This document shows positions 1 to 5,567 of a stretch of 7,356 nucleotides of DNA, piece after piece; the stretch's first letter is position 1, and each line of letters starts with the position of its first letter. The stretch covers positions 1 through 7,356 of the forward strand of contig CABRZO010000127.1 in the NCBI GenBank assembly GCA_902475455.1, written 5' to 3'. The DNA is from an uncultured Eubacteriales bacterium. GTDB lineage: Bacteria; Bacillota; Clostridia; Oscillospirales; Oscillospiraceae. The notes below the pieces were generated by a model, which saw only the letters and a list, made by a program, of their open reading frames with translations, searched no databases and was not told where the DNA came from. A program made the translations under genes and the position numbers.

Positions 1-153
1 CAGCCCGAAGCCGTTGTGGATGCACTGGTTCAGAATACCTCCCAGCTCCTGGTCCCGTTCCACAATCAGAATGTTGCGCAGCCCTGCCTCCCAGGCCTCG
101 CAGGCGGCGGCCAGCCCCGCGGGGCCTCCGCCGATGACGATGAGATCATACAT
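1..153 (-). CDS. NAD(P)/FAD-dependent oxidoreductase, N-terminal 51 residues (continues beyond the window)
   Basis: Only the first 51 codons are present; the reading frame runs off the left edge. The protein opens with MYDLIVIGGGPAGLAAA, a Rossmann dinucleotide-binding fold with G-G-G-P-A-G at residues 8-13. An acidic residue follows at the end of the second strand (IVERD), then LGGILNQCIHNGFGL. That last segment is typical of the clostridial pyridine nucleotide-disulphide oxidoreductase-like protein encoded directly after a GlpA-like dehydrogenase. The ATG at 153-151 is preceded by a G-rich Shine-Dalgarno stretch (AAAGGGGGG) and overlaps the TGA of the upstream gene by 8 nt, so translation is probably coupled. 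By family context it would pass electrons from glycerol-3-phosphate oxidation to or from a nicotinamide cofactor, like the GlpB/GlpC-type partners. That role is inferred. A small DUF1667-type protein often comes next in such operons but lies outside the window. Confidence 0.85.
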   Translation of the reverse strand, partial: MYDLIVIGGGPAGLAAACEAWEAGLRNILIVERDQELGGILNQCIHNGFGL

Positions 154-1588
154 GTCCCCACCCCCCTTTGGTCTCCCGGTCCAGCAGCCAGGTGCCGGAG
201 CGGTCCTGCATCACGTCCTTGGGGGAGCGGTTCAGCTCCCGGGCCAGAATCTCCACCACTCTGGGGGCGCAGAAGCCCCCCTGGCACCGGCCCATGCCGG
301 CCCCCACCCGGCGCTTGACGCCGTCCACGCTCCGGGGAGGGATGAGGGAGGTGTGGATGGCCTCCAGAATTTCCCCCTCGGTCACCGTCTCGCACCGGCA
401 GATCACTCGGCCGAAGGCGGGATTTTGGGCCACCAGGGCCTGTCGGTTCTCCGGGGACAAGGCCTTGAAGCAGGTGCGGCGGCGCTGGCAGATAAACTGC
501 TCCTTGGGATTCAGAACCAGCCCGGCCTGGGCCAGCAGTTCTGCCGCGTATTCTCCAATGGCCGGGGCGGCGGAGAGGCCCGGGGAGCAGATGCCCGCCA
601 GGTCAAGAAAGCCCGGGGCGGCTTGCTCCAGAATAAAGTCCTCCCGGTCCTGGGCGTGGGCCCGGATGCCGGAGAAATTGCGGATGGATTGGGACAGGTC
701 AATGGAGGGGACGCTTTTGTGGGCGGTCCGGCCCACATAGTCCAGCCCGGCGGCGGTGGTGGCCAGGTCGTGGCGGCCGGCGGGCTCCGCATTGGGGCCC
801 ACAATCAGGTTGCCGTGGACCGTGGGGGCCACCAGTACCCCCTTGCCCTCCTTTCGGGGGCACTGGAACACCACATGATTGACCCGATCCCCTTCGGACT
901 TGTCCAGCAGGAAGTACTCCCCCCGGCTGGGCCGGATGTCGAAGCTGTGGGGGGCGGCCAGGTCGTGGACGGTGTCGGCGTCCACCCCGGCGGCGTTGAC
1001 TACAAACCGGGCCCTCAGATCCCCCCGGCTAGTATGGACCAGCCAGTGGTCCTTTTCCCGTTCCAGGCCGGTGAGGGCGGTCTCCAGGTGGAGGGCGGCG
1101 CCGTTTTTCACGGCGGTCTCCGCCAGGGCCAGGCAGAGCTCCCAGGGGGAGCAGATGGCGGCGGAGGGGGCATGGAGGGCGGCCACCACATCACCGGACA
1201 GGTTGGGCTCCAGGGCCCGGACCTCCTGGCTTGTGAGCAGCTTCAGCCCCGGCACCCCGTTTTGCGTTCCCCGGTCCAGCAGTTCCTCCAGGGTGGGCAC
1301 CTCCTCCTCGGAAAAGGCCAGCACCAGGGAGCCGCACTGGCGGTAGGGGACATCTAATGCTTGGCACAGTTCTTTGGCCAACTGGACCCCCCGGACGTTG
1401 AGCCGTGCCATCAGGGTGCCGGGGATGGGGTCGTAGCCGGCGTGGAGAATGGCGGAGTTGGCCTTGGTGGTGCCGGTGGCCACGTCGTTCTCCCGCTCCA
1501 GAATGCCCATGTTCAGCCGGTATTTGGACAGTTCAAAGGCGGTGGCGGCGCCGATGACGCCGCAGCCTACGATCAGTACGTCATACAT
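146..1588 (-). CDS. glpA: GlpA-like FAD-dependent glycerol-3-phosphate dehydrogenase with C-terminal [2Fe-2S] (BFD-like) domain
   Basis: Complete 480-residue protein. It starts MYDVLIVGCGVIGAATAFEL, with the FAD-binding G-x-G-x-x-G at residues 8-13 and E31 closing the second strand. TGTTKANSAILHAGYDP (about 38-54) is typical of the DAO/GlpA family. The C-terminal 90 residues hold a BFD-like iron-sulphur domain with Cys397-x-Cys399 and Cys435-x4-Cys440 (GRCQGGFC). This two-domain layout is that of anaerobic glycerol-3-phosphate dehydrogenase subunit A, which oxidises glycerol-3-phosphate to dihydroxyacetone phosphate. The start at 1588 is chosen because AAGGGAG lies 9 nt upstream (1598-1604) and the family N-terminus begins at MYD. 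The frame is open further upstream (to 1750), but that part covers the promoter and terminator. The gene overlaps the next oxidoreductase by 8 nt. Substrate is inferred: related enzymes act on other 2-hydroxy acids (LhgO-like), and glpK or glpF, which would settle it, are not in view. Confidence 0.82.
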   Translation of the reverse strand: MYDVLIVGCGVIGAATAFELSKYRLNMGILERENDVATGTTKANSAILHAGYDPIPGTLMARLNVRGVQLAKELCQALDVPYRQCGSLVLAFSEEEVPTLEELLDRGTQNGVPGLKLLTSQEVRALEPNLSGDVVAALHAPSAAICSPWELCLALAETAVKNGAALHLETALTGLEREKDHWLVHTSRGDLRARFVVNAAGVDADTVHDLAAPHSFDIRPSRGEYFLLDKSEGDRVNHVVFQCPRKEGKGVLVAPTVHGNLIVGPNAEPAGRHDLATTAAGLDYVGRTAHKSVPSIDLSQSIRNFSGIRAHAQDREDFILEQAAPGFLDLAGICSPGLSAAPAIGEYAAELLAQAGLVLNPKEQFICQRRRTCFKALSPENRQALVAQNPAFGRVICRCETVTEGEILEAIHTSLIPPRSVDGVKRRVGAGMGRCQGGFCAPRVVEILARELNRSPKDVMQDRSGTWLLDRETKGGWGHV

Positions 1589-1623
1589 GAGAAACCACTC
1601 CCTTGCTCTGGGCGGGCCGGGAT

Positions 1624-1665
1624 AAAAAAAGCGCAAAGTGAGCCCTGCGTGGGTCCCCTTTGCGC
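1624..1665 (-). terminator. Intrinsic terminator hairpin in the glpA leader, probable attenuator
   Basis: Read on the minus strand, GCGCAAAG (1665-1658) pairs perfectly with CTTTGCGC (1638-1631). Inside it, GGG/CCC (1653-1651 with 1645-1643) can add a second short stem. Seven consecutive T residues (1630-1624) follow at once. This is a textbook rho-independent terminator, but it lies between the promoter (-10 at 1711-1706) and the glpA Shine-Dalgarno (1604-1598), not after a gene. Any transcript for glpA must read through it, so it is most simply a leader attenuator. In Firmicutes glycerol operons, the GlpP antiterminator bound to glycerol-3-phosphate acts at such a leader terminator (known from Bacillus subtilis glpD). 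Its use here is inferred. Confidence 0.8.
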
Positions 1666-1705
1666 GCGTCTGCCCCGGCACAGCAGGCATGAACTTTCTT
1701 TGGCT

Positions 1706-1735
1706 ATTATAACCTGAAAATGGCACCAAATGCAA
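1706..1735 (-). promoter_or_regulatory. Promoter of the glpA-like operon
   Basis: On the minus strand a perfect TATAAT (-10, 1711-1706) lies 18 nt after TTGCAT (-35, 1735-1730), which keeps only the TTG of the consensus. Transcription would begin near 1699, giving a leader of roughly 110 nt that contains the terminator hairpin. The consensus -10 and correct placement make this likely; no experiment is implied. Confidence 0.65.
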
Positions 1736-1778
1736 CGAAATTATCCCCACTCTCTGGAAACTCTTTATGGGAAAGTGT

Positions 1779-1807
1779 TTGCATTCCGGCCTGGGCCCCG
1801 TTATAAT
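1779..1807 (+). promoter_or_regulatory. Promoter of vanRS
   Basis: TTGCAT (-35, 1779-1784) and a perfect TATAAT (-10, 1802-1807) are separated by 17 nt, the optimal spacing. Transcription would start near 1814, leaving a leader of about 38 nt before vanR. The -35 hexamer is the same as that of the divergent glpA promoter. In the known vanG systems the regulatory genes have their own promoter, separate from that of the resistance genes; this fits. Confidence 0.7.
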
Positions 1808-1839
1808 GGCAGTCAGGAAACCAGAGTTTTACCGTGATT

Positions 1840-1845
1840 GAGGAG
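1840..1845 (+). promoter_or_regulatory. Shine-Dalgarno sequence that fixes the vanR start
   Basis: GAGGAG lies 6 nt before the ATG at 1852. A GTG in the same frame at 1834 would give a protein six residues longer, but it would place this strong ribosome binding site inside the gene and has no good one of its own. The ATG at 1852 is therefore the start. Confidence 0.85.
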
Positions 1846-1851
1846 TATCCA

Positions 1852-2550
1852 ATGAGCGCTGCCATTATGATCGTGGATGACGAGGAGGCCATCGCCAATC
1901 TGGTGGAGGTCTATCTGCAAAATGAGGGCTTTACCGTCCATAAATGCTTTAATGCCGCCCAGGCCCTGGCGTGTGTGGAGGGGGAAAAACTGGATCTGGC
2001 CATTCTGGATGTGATGCTGCCGGATCTGGACGGCTTCACCCTGTGCCAGAAAATCCGGGAACACCATCTGTTCCCCATTCTGATGCTCACCGCCAAGGTG
2101 GAGGACATGGACAAGATCACCGGCCTCACCCTGGGGGCGGACGACTACATCACCAAGCCCTTCAACCCCCTGGAGCTGGTGGCCCGGGTGAAAACCCAGC
2201 TGCGGCGGTACACCCGCTATAACCCCGGCGGCGGGGGAGAGCCGGAGGAGGATCAGTCCTATGACATCCGGGGGCTTCAGATCTCCAAATCCACCCATAA
2301 ATGCCTGCTCTTTGGGGAGGAACTGGCCCTGACGCCCCTGGAATTCTCCATCCTGTGGTATCTCTGCTCCAAGCAGGGCCAAGTGGTGTCCAGCGAGGAG
2401 CTGTTTGAGGCGGTGTGGGGGGAAAAGTATATGGACAGCAAAAACACCGTTATGAGCCATATCGCCCGGCTGCGGGAGAAGATGCACGAGAACAGCCGCA
2501 AGCCCAAGTTCATCAAGACGGTCTGGGGGGTGGGTTACACCATTGAGTAA
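1852..2550 (+). CDS. vanR: VanR-type response regulator (OmpR/PhoB family)
   Basis: Cytoplasmic transcription factor of 232 residues, the usual size. The receiver domain (1-115) begins MSAAIMIVDDEEAIANLVEVYL and has the acidic pair D9/D10, the phosphoacceptor D53 (ILDVMLPDLDGF), T80 and K102 (TKPFNPLELVARV). A glycine- and glutamate-rich linker (about 122-135) leads to a winged-helix DNA-binding domain (about 136-232) with LTPLEFSILWYL, the recognition-helix region NTVMSHIARLREKM and the wing IKTVWGVGYTIE. The whole reads like the VanR proteins of VanG and other van clusters. The kinase gene vanS starts inside its last codons (8-nt overlap), so the pair is co-translated. By known VanRS biology, phosphorylation by VanS would let it activate the vanG promoter region; its exact binding site here is not established. 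A generic OmpR regulator is possible from sequence alone, but the neighbours make VanR very likely. Confidence 0.92.
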   Translation: MSAAIMIVDDEEAIANLVEVYLQNEGFTVHKCFNAAQALACVEGEKLDLAILDVMLPDLDGFTLCQKIREHHLFPILMLTAKVEDMDKITGLTLGADDYITKPFNPLELVARVKTQLRRYTRYNPGGGGEPEEDQSYDIRGLQISKSTHKCLLFGEELALTPLEFSILWYLCSKQGQVVSSEELFEAVWGEKYMDSKNTVMSHIARLREKMHENSRKPKFIKTVWGVGYTIE

Positions 2551-3661
2551 CAAGACGACGAAGAATCGGGCCAACGCCCTCCGGGGCAAGCGGGCCGCCC
2601 TGCGAAATTGGGGGCTCTATCTGTTGGTGCTGGTGGCCTGGGCCGCCGGGGTACTGGTGCTGCTGTACCTGGGGATGATTGTGGGGTCTAGTATCACCTG
2701 GCAGCCGGGACTGCTGTATTCCATTCTGGATCTGATCAAAAATTTTCTGCCCCTGGTGCTCATTATATGTGTGCTGGCGGGGTGGGTGGTCATCAGCTAC
2801 TTCTTTATCGCCCGGCCTGCCCAGGATCTGGAGCTGGTGCTGGCGGGGGCGGAGGAGCTGGCCCATCCCACGGAAACCCCTATCCGGCTGCCGGACACCA
2901 TGAAAAGCGCCGAGGACCAGCTTAATCTGGCCCGGGAACAGGCCCTGCGGGATGCCCGGGCGGCCCGGGACGCGGAGCAGCGGAAAAACGACCTGGTGGT
3001 CTACCTGGCCCACGATCTGAAAACCCCTCTGACCAGCGTCATCGGCTATCTGACCCTGCTGCGGGACGAGCCCCAGCTGTCTCCGGAAATGCGCGCCCGC
3101 TACACCGGGGTGGCCCTGGACAAGGCGGAGCGGCTGGAGGATCTGGTCAACGAGTTCTTTGAAATCACCCGGTTCAGCCTGAGTCATCTGGAGCTGGAGC
3201 GGCGGGACACCGATCTGAAGCGGATGCTGGAGCAGATCTGCAGCGAATTTGGCCCCATGCTGAGCCAGCAGGGGATGAACTGCCGGCTGGCCCTGGAAGA
3301 GGGGCTCCGGGCGGTGTGCGACCCGGACAAGATGGCCCGGGTCTTTGACAATCTGCTGAACAACGCCTGCCACTACGCTTATCCGGGCTCCACCCTCCAG
3401 GTGGAGGGACGCCGGGAGGGAGATCGGGTGGTGCTCACCTTCCGGAACCCCGGGGCCACCATTCCGCCGGAGAAGCTGGGGCGGATGTTCGAGCGGTCCT
3501 TCCGGCTGGACACCTCCCGGGGCACCCGCACCGGCAACGCCGGGCTGGGGCTGGCCATCGCCAAGGAGATTGTGGAGGCCCACGGGGGCACCATCACCGC
3601 CGAGAGCCCTCCGGAAGAGGTGGTTTTCACCGTGACGCTGCCGGTTCAGGGGGCGCGGTAA
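2543..3661 (+). CDS. vanS: VanS-type membrane sensor histidine kinase
   Basis: Protein of 372 residues. Two hydrophobic segments (about 23-47 and 67-90) flank an extracytoplasmic loop of only about 20 residues, so there is no large sensing domain. A HAMP-like linker (about 90-115) and a probable coiled coil (120-150) follow. The H-box is VVYLAHDLKTPLTSVIGYL with phosphoacceptor H157. The ATPase domain has the N-box FDNLLNNACHY (268-278), RNPGATIPPEKLGRMFERSFRLD with NPG where many kinases have DxG (a form I recall as usual in VanS proteins), and GLGLAIAKEIVEAHGG (334-349). The start is TTG at 2543, inside the end of vanR (ATTGAGTAA), with a weak G-rich Shine-Dalgarno. It is the first start in this frame, and the next methionine lies within the first membrane segment. 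It should phosphorylate VanR when the glycopeptide is sensed. Confidence 0.92.
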   Translation: MSNKTTKNRANALRGKRAALRNWGLYLLVLVAWAAGVLVLLYLGMIVGSSITWQPGLLYSILDLIKNFLPLVLIICVLAGWVVISYFFIARPAQDLELVLAGAEELAHPTETPIRLPDTMKSAEDQLNLAREQALRDARAARDAEQRKNDLVVYLAHDLKTPLTSVIGYLTLLRDEPQLSPEMRARYTGVALDKAERLEDLVNEFFEITRFSLSHLELERRDTDLKRMLEQICSEFGPMLSQQGMNCRLALEEGLRAVCDPDKMARVFDNLLNNACHYAYPGSTLQVEGRREGDRVVLTFRNPGATIPPEKLGRMFERSFRLDTSRGTRTGNAGLGLAIAKEIVEAHGGTITAESPPEEVVFTVTLPVQGAR

Positions 3662-3722
3662 GAAAATCACAAGAATTTCTTCACGCTTTTATAGGAACCC
3701 CGAAAGGGAAACTAAACACATG
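3662..3722 (+). promoter_or_regulatory. Candidate regulated promoter region of the vanG-vanXY-vanT operon
   Basis: This AT-richer stretch between vanS and the hairpin is the only room for a promoter specific to the ligase operon. TATAGG (3690-3695) could be a weak -10, with no good -35 at 17 nt (TCACAA, 3667-3672), as expected of an activator-dependent promoter. Just upstream, AAGAA-T-TTCTT (3671-3681) is a 5-bp inverted repeat, and TCAC occurs twice (3667-3670 and 3681-3684). These are possible VanR contacts but no consensus was matched. A minimal CCC-GAAA-GGG tetraloop hairpin (3699-3708) follows. In characterised vanG systems VanR acts on a promoter ahead of the resistance genes; placing it here is inferred. 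Confidence 0.4.
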
Positions 3723-3774
3723 AAATGCCTTGTTTTGGTACCATTTAGGTGTCAAAACAAGGCATTTTTTATTT
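3723..3774 (+). terminator. Long hairpin with T-tract between vanS and vanG (terminator or attenuator)
   Basis: AAATGCCTTGTTTTG (3723-3737) and CAAAACAAGGCATTT (3753-3767) are perfect 15-bp inverted repeats. In RNA the stem extends by G-U, U-G, A-U, C-G and C-G pairs to 20 bp, closing on a 5-nt loop ATTTA (3743-3747). The right arm runs into TTTTTTATTT (3765-3774), so the structure has the form of an intrinsic terminator for plus-strand transcription. It ends immediately before the vanG Shine-Dalgarno. It may simply end the vanRS transcript. However, there is no space for a promoter between it and vanG, so the ligase message must pass through it or start inside it. Confidence 0.75.
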
Positions 3775-3779
3775 GGAGG
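3775..3779 (+). promoter_or_regulatory. Shine-Dalgarno sequence of vanG
   Basis: GGAGG lies 10 nt before the ATG at 3790 and directly after the hairpin's T-tract. It decides against the longer in-frame start TTG at 3730, which lies inside the hairpin stem and would add 20 residues unlike any ligase N-terminus. Confidence 0.85.
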
Positions 3780-3789
3780 TTCCAAAGCG

Positions 3790-4827
3790 ATGAAACGGAT
3801 TCTGTTTTTCTTCGGGGGCTGCTCCACCGAGTACCCCGTGTCCCTGCAGTCGGCCCATGCGGTGCTCACCCACCTGGACCGCAGCCGCTACGAGCCCCTG
3901 ACGGTGGGCGTCACCCGGGAGGGCCGGTGGCTTCATTACACCGGAGACTTGGAGGCCATTCCCGCCGACCGGTGGCAGGGGGAGCACTGCGTTCCCTGCA
4001 CCCTGTCCCTGGACCGGGGCCACAGCCAGCTTTTGCTGCTGGACGGCGGCGGAAAGCGGCTGGGCTTTGACGCGGCCTTTCCGGTGCTCCACGGCAAGAA
4101 CGGGGAGGACGGCACCCTCCAGGGGCTGCTGGAGCTGGCGGGGGTGCCGGTGATCGGCTGCGGCGCTCTGTCCAGCGCCCTGTGCATGGACAAGGACCGC
4201 TCCCACAAGCTGGCGGCCCTGGCGGGGGTCCGGGTGCCCGGCAGCGCCGTCTTTGGCCGGGGTGCCCACCCGGAGGAAATTGCCGCCGCCGCCCGGGATC
4301 TGGGCTTCCCCCTGTTTGTCAAGCCGGTGAGAGCTGGCTCCTCCTTCGGCGTTACCCGGGTGACTTCCCCGGAGCAGTTGGGGGCGGCGGTGGCCTCTGC
4401 CTTTGCAAACGACCGGGAAATTTTGCTGGAGCAGGCCATCGAGGGCTTTGAGGTGGGCTGCGCTGTGCTGGGCAGCCGGGAGCTGACCCTGGGGGCGGTG
4501 GATGAGATCGAGCTGTCCCAGGGCTTCTTTGACTATGAGGAGAAGTACACCCTGAAAACCTCCGCCATCCACTGCCCGGCCCGGATTTCCCCGGACAAGG
4601 CCCAGGAGATCCAGCAGGCGGCCCGGAAGATTTACCGGGCCCTGGACTGCAAGGGCTTTGCCCGGGTGGATCTATTTCTAACCCCGGCGGGGGAGATCGT
4701 CTTCAACGAGGTCAACACCATTCCCGGCTTTACCTCCCACAGCCGGTACCCCAACATGATGAAGGCGGTGGGACTGGAGTTTGCCCCTCTGATCACCCGG
4801 ATCATCGAGACGGAGCTAGCGCCATGA
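3790..4827 (+). CDS. vanG: VanG-type D-alanine--D-serine ligase
   Basis: ATP-grasp ligase of 345 residues, about the length of enterococcal VanG. It would join D-Ala to D-Ser in the cytoplasm, giving peptidoglycan precursors with lowered vancomycin affinity. Visible landmarks in order: FFGGCSTEYPVSLQSA (7-22, with the conserved Glu14 of the Ddl family), FPVLHGKNGEDGTLQG (97-112), CMDKDRSHKL (132-141), PLFVKPVRAGSSFGV (174-188, ATP-grasp Lys178 and Ser loop), GFEVGCAVLG (219-228), FFDYEEKYTLKTS (246-258, omega-loop region), GFARVDLF (289-296) and NEVNTIPGFTSHSRYPNMM (307-325). From memory the EKYTLK and CMDKDR-HKL segments match VanG closely and differ from the D-Lac ligases VanA, VanB and VanD. 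The stop overlaps the vanXY start (ATGA). An ordinary Ddl is the main alternative, made unlikely by vanXY and vanT next door. Substrate choice is inferred, not tested. Confidence 0.93.
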   Translation: MKRILFFFGGCSTEYPVSLQSAHAVLTHLDRSRYEPLTVGVTREGRWLHYTGDLEAIPADRWQGEHCVPCTLSLDRGHSQLLLLDGGGKRLGFDAAFPVLHGKNGEDGTLQGLLELAGVPVIGCGALSSALCMDKDRSHKLAALAGVRVPGSAVFGRGAHPEEIAAAARDLGFPLFVKPVRAGSSFGVTRVTSPEQLGAAVASAFANDREILLEQAIEGFEVGCAVLGSRELTLGAVDEIELSQGFFDYEEKYTLKTSAIHCPARISPDKAQEIQQAARKIYRALDCKGFARVDLFLTPAGEIVFNEVNTIPGFTSHSRYPNMMKAVGLEFAPLITRIIETELAP

Positions 4828-5567
4828 AGACTCTGACTTTGCGCCGGGAGCAGACCTTTGAGGGGCCGCTGGTGCTGGTGAACCCCAGCCACCCCATCCG
4901 GCAGGAGGGGCTGTTGGAGCTGGTGCCGGCGGACCCCTGCTGGCCAAAGATTCTGTTGGAGCGGCGGACAGCCTGGCTGCTGCAGGCCTGCATTCAGTCC
5001 ATCCGAGGCCGGGGGGCCATTGTGCCGGTATCCGGCTGGCGAAGCCGCCAGGAGCAGCAGGCCATCTGGGACCACACCACCCGCCAGGAGGGGGAAACCT
5101 TTACCCGAAAATATGTGGCCCTGCCGGGGTGCAGCGAGCACCAGACGGGCCTGGCCATCGACCTGGGGGCGGCGGCGGAACACATCGACTTTATCCGGCC
5201 CGACTTCCCGGAGGACGGGGTGTGCGGCAACTTCCGGCGGGTGGCCGCCAGCTATGGCTTTGTGCAGCGCTACCGGAAGGAAAAGGAGGCCTTGACCTCC
5301 ATTGCCGAGGAACCCTGGCACTTCCGCTATGTGGGGGTTCCCCACGCTTTGCTGATGGAGGAAAACGGCCTGTGCCTGGAGGAGTACGGGGCGTTTGTCC
5401 GCCAAAAACCCCGGCACTGCCGGATGCCCGACGGCAAGACCGCCACGGTGACCTATCTGCCCTGCCCGGGCCCGGCGGTGGAGCTGGAGGAGCCGGAGGG
5501 ATGCTATCAGCTCTCGGGAGATAATGACGGGGGATTTATTGTGACGGTTTGGGGGAATCTGCTGTGA
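4824..5567 (+). CDS. vanXY: VanXY-type D,D-dipeptidase/D,D-carboxypeptidase
   Basis: Zinc metallopeptidase of the M15 family, 247 residues, normal for VanXY. No signal peptide or membrane segment is visible, consistent with the cytoplasmic bifunctional VanXY enzymes. These hydrolyse D-Ala-D-Ala and cut the terminal D-Ala from pentapeptide precursors, so that only D-Ser-ended precursors are used. Motifs: VPVSGWRSRQEQQAIW (67-82, Arg73 of the active site), GCSEHQTGLAIDLG (102-115, zinc ligands His106 and Asp113), and EPWHFRYVG (163-171, catalytic Glu163 and zinc ligand His166). Segments such as FTRKYVALP and HIDFIRPDFPEDGVC agree closely with VanXY-G as I recall it. The ATG at 4824 overlaps the vanG stop by 4 nt, with GGAG 8 nt upstream (4812-4815). 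A plain VanY-type carboxypeptidase is less likely because it would be membrane-bound or exported. Confidence 0.93.
   Translation: MKTLTLRREQTFEGPLVLVNPSHPIRQEGLLELVPADPCWPKILLERRTAWLLQACIQSIRGRGAIVPVSGWRSRQEQQAIWDHTTRQEGETFTRKYVALPGCSEHQTGLAIDLGAAAEHIDFIRPDFPEDGVCGNFRRVAASYGFVQRYRKEKEALTSIAEEPWHFRYVGVPHALLMEENGLCLEEYGAFVRQKPRHCRMPDGKTATVTYLPCPGPAVELEEPEGCYQLSGDNDGGFIVTVWGNLL

Noticed and set aside
14..1357. A 447-codon open frame on the plus strand, antisense to the glpA-like gene
   Set aside because: Its translation is rich in Gly, Pro, His and Gln with no recognisable motif, as expected for the reverse of a GC-rich gene. The minus-strand frame has clear FAD and [2Fe-2S] motifs.
1588..1690. 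An in-frame ATG at 1690 on the minus strand that would lengthen the GlpA-like protein by 34 residues
   Set aside because: It lies about 10 nt from the predicted transcript start, lacks a good Shine-Dalgarno, and would make the terminator hairpin coding. The ATG at 1588 has AAGGGAG at good spacing and gives the family N-terminus. Leader translation through the stem remains a minor possibility.
1589..1851. A tRNA, small RNA or riboswitch in the divergent region
   Set aside because: No tRNA-like cloverleaf or riboswitch class I recognise. The only strong structure is the terminator hairpin of the glpA leader; a short ligand-binding element in the roughly 30 nt before it cannot be judged by eye.
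2513..3670. A 385-codon open frame on the minus strand, antisense to vanS
   Set aside because: Low-complexity Gln/Pro/Gly/His-rich product without family motifs. The opposite strand encodes a complete histidine kinase with an H-box, N-box and G-box.
3723..3767. The hairpin as a terminal inverted repeat or a small mobile element
   Set aside because: There is only one copy in the window, there are no flanking target duplications, and the T-tract on one side fits a terminator better.
3720..4070. An ATG 3 nt before the vanS-vanG hairpin, preceded by AAAGGG, that could encode a leader peptide (MKCLVLVPF...)
   Set aside because: The frame does not stop after the hairpin but runs about 280 nt into vanG in another frame, with a shadow-like Arg/Pro/Gly-rich product. 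It is not a typical short leader peptide. Translation from it could still open the hairpin, so it is recorded.
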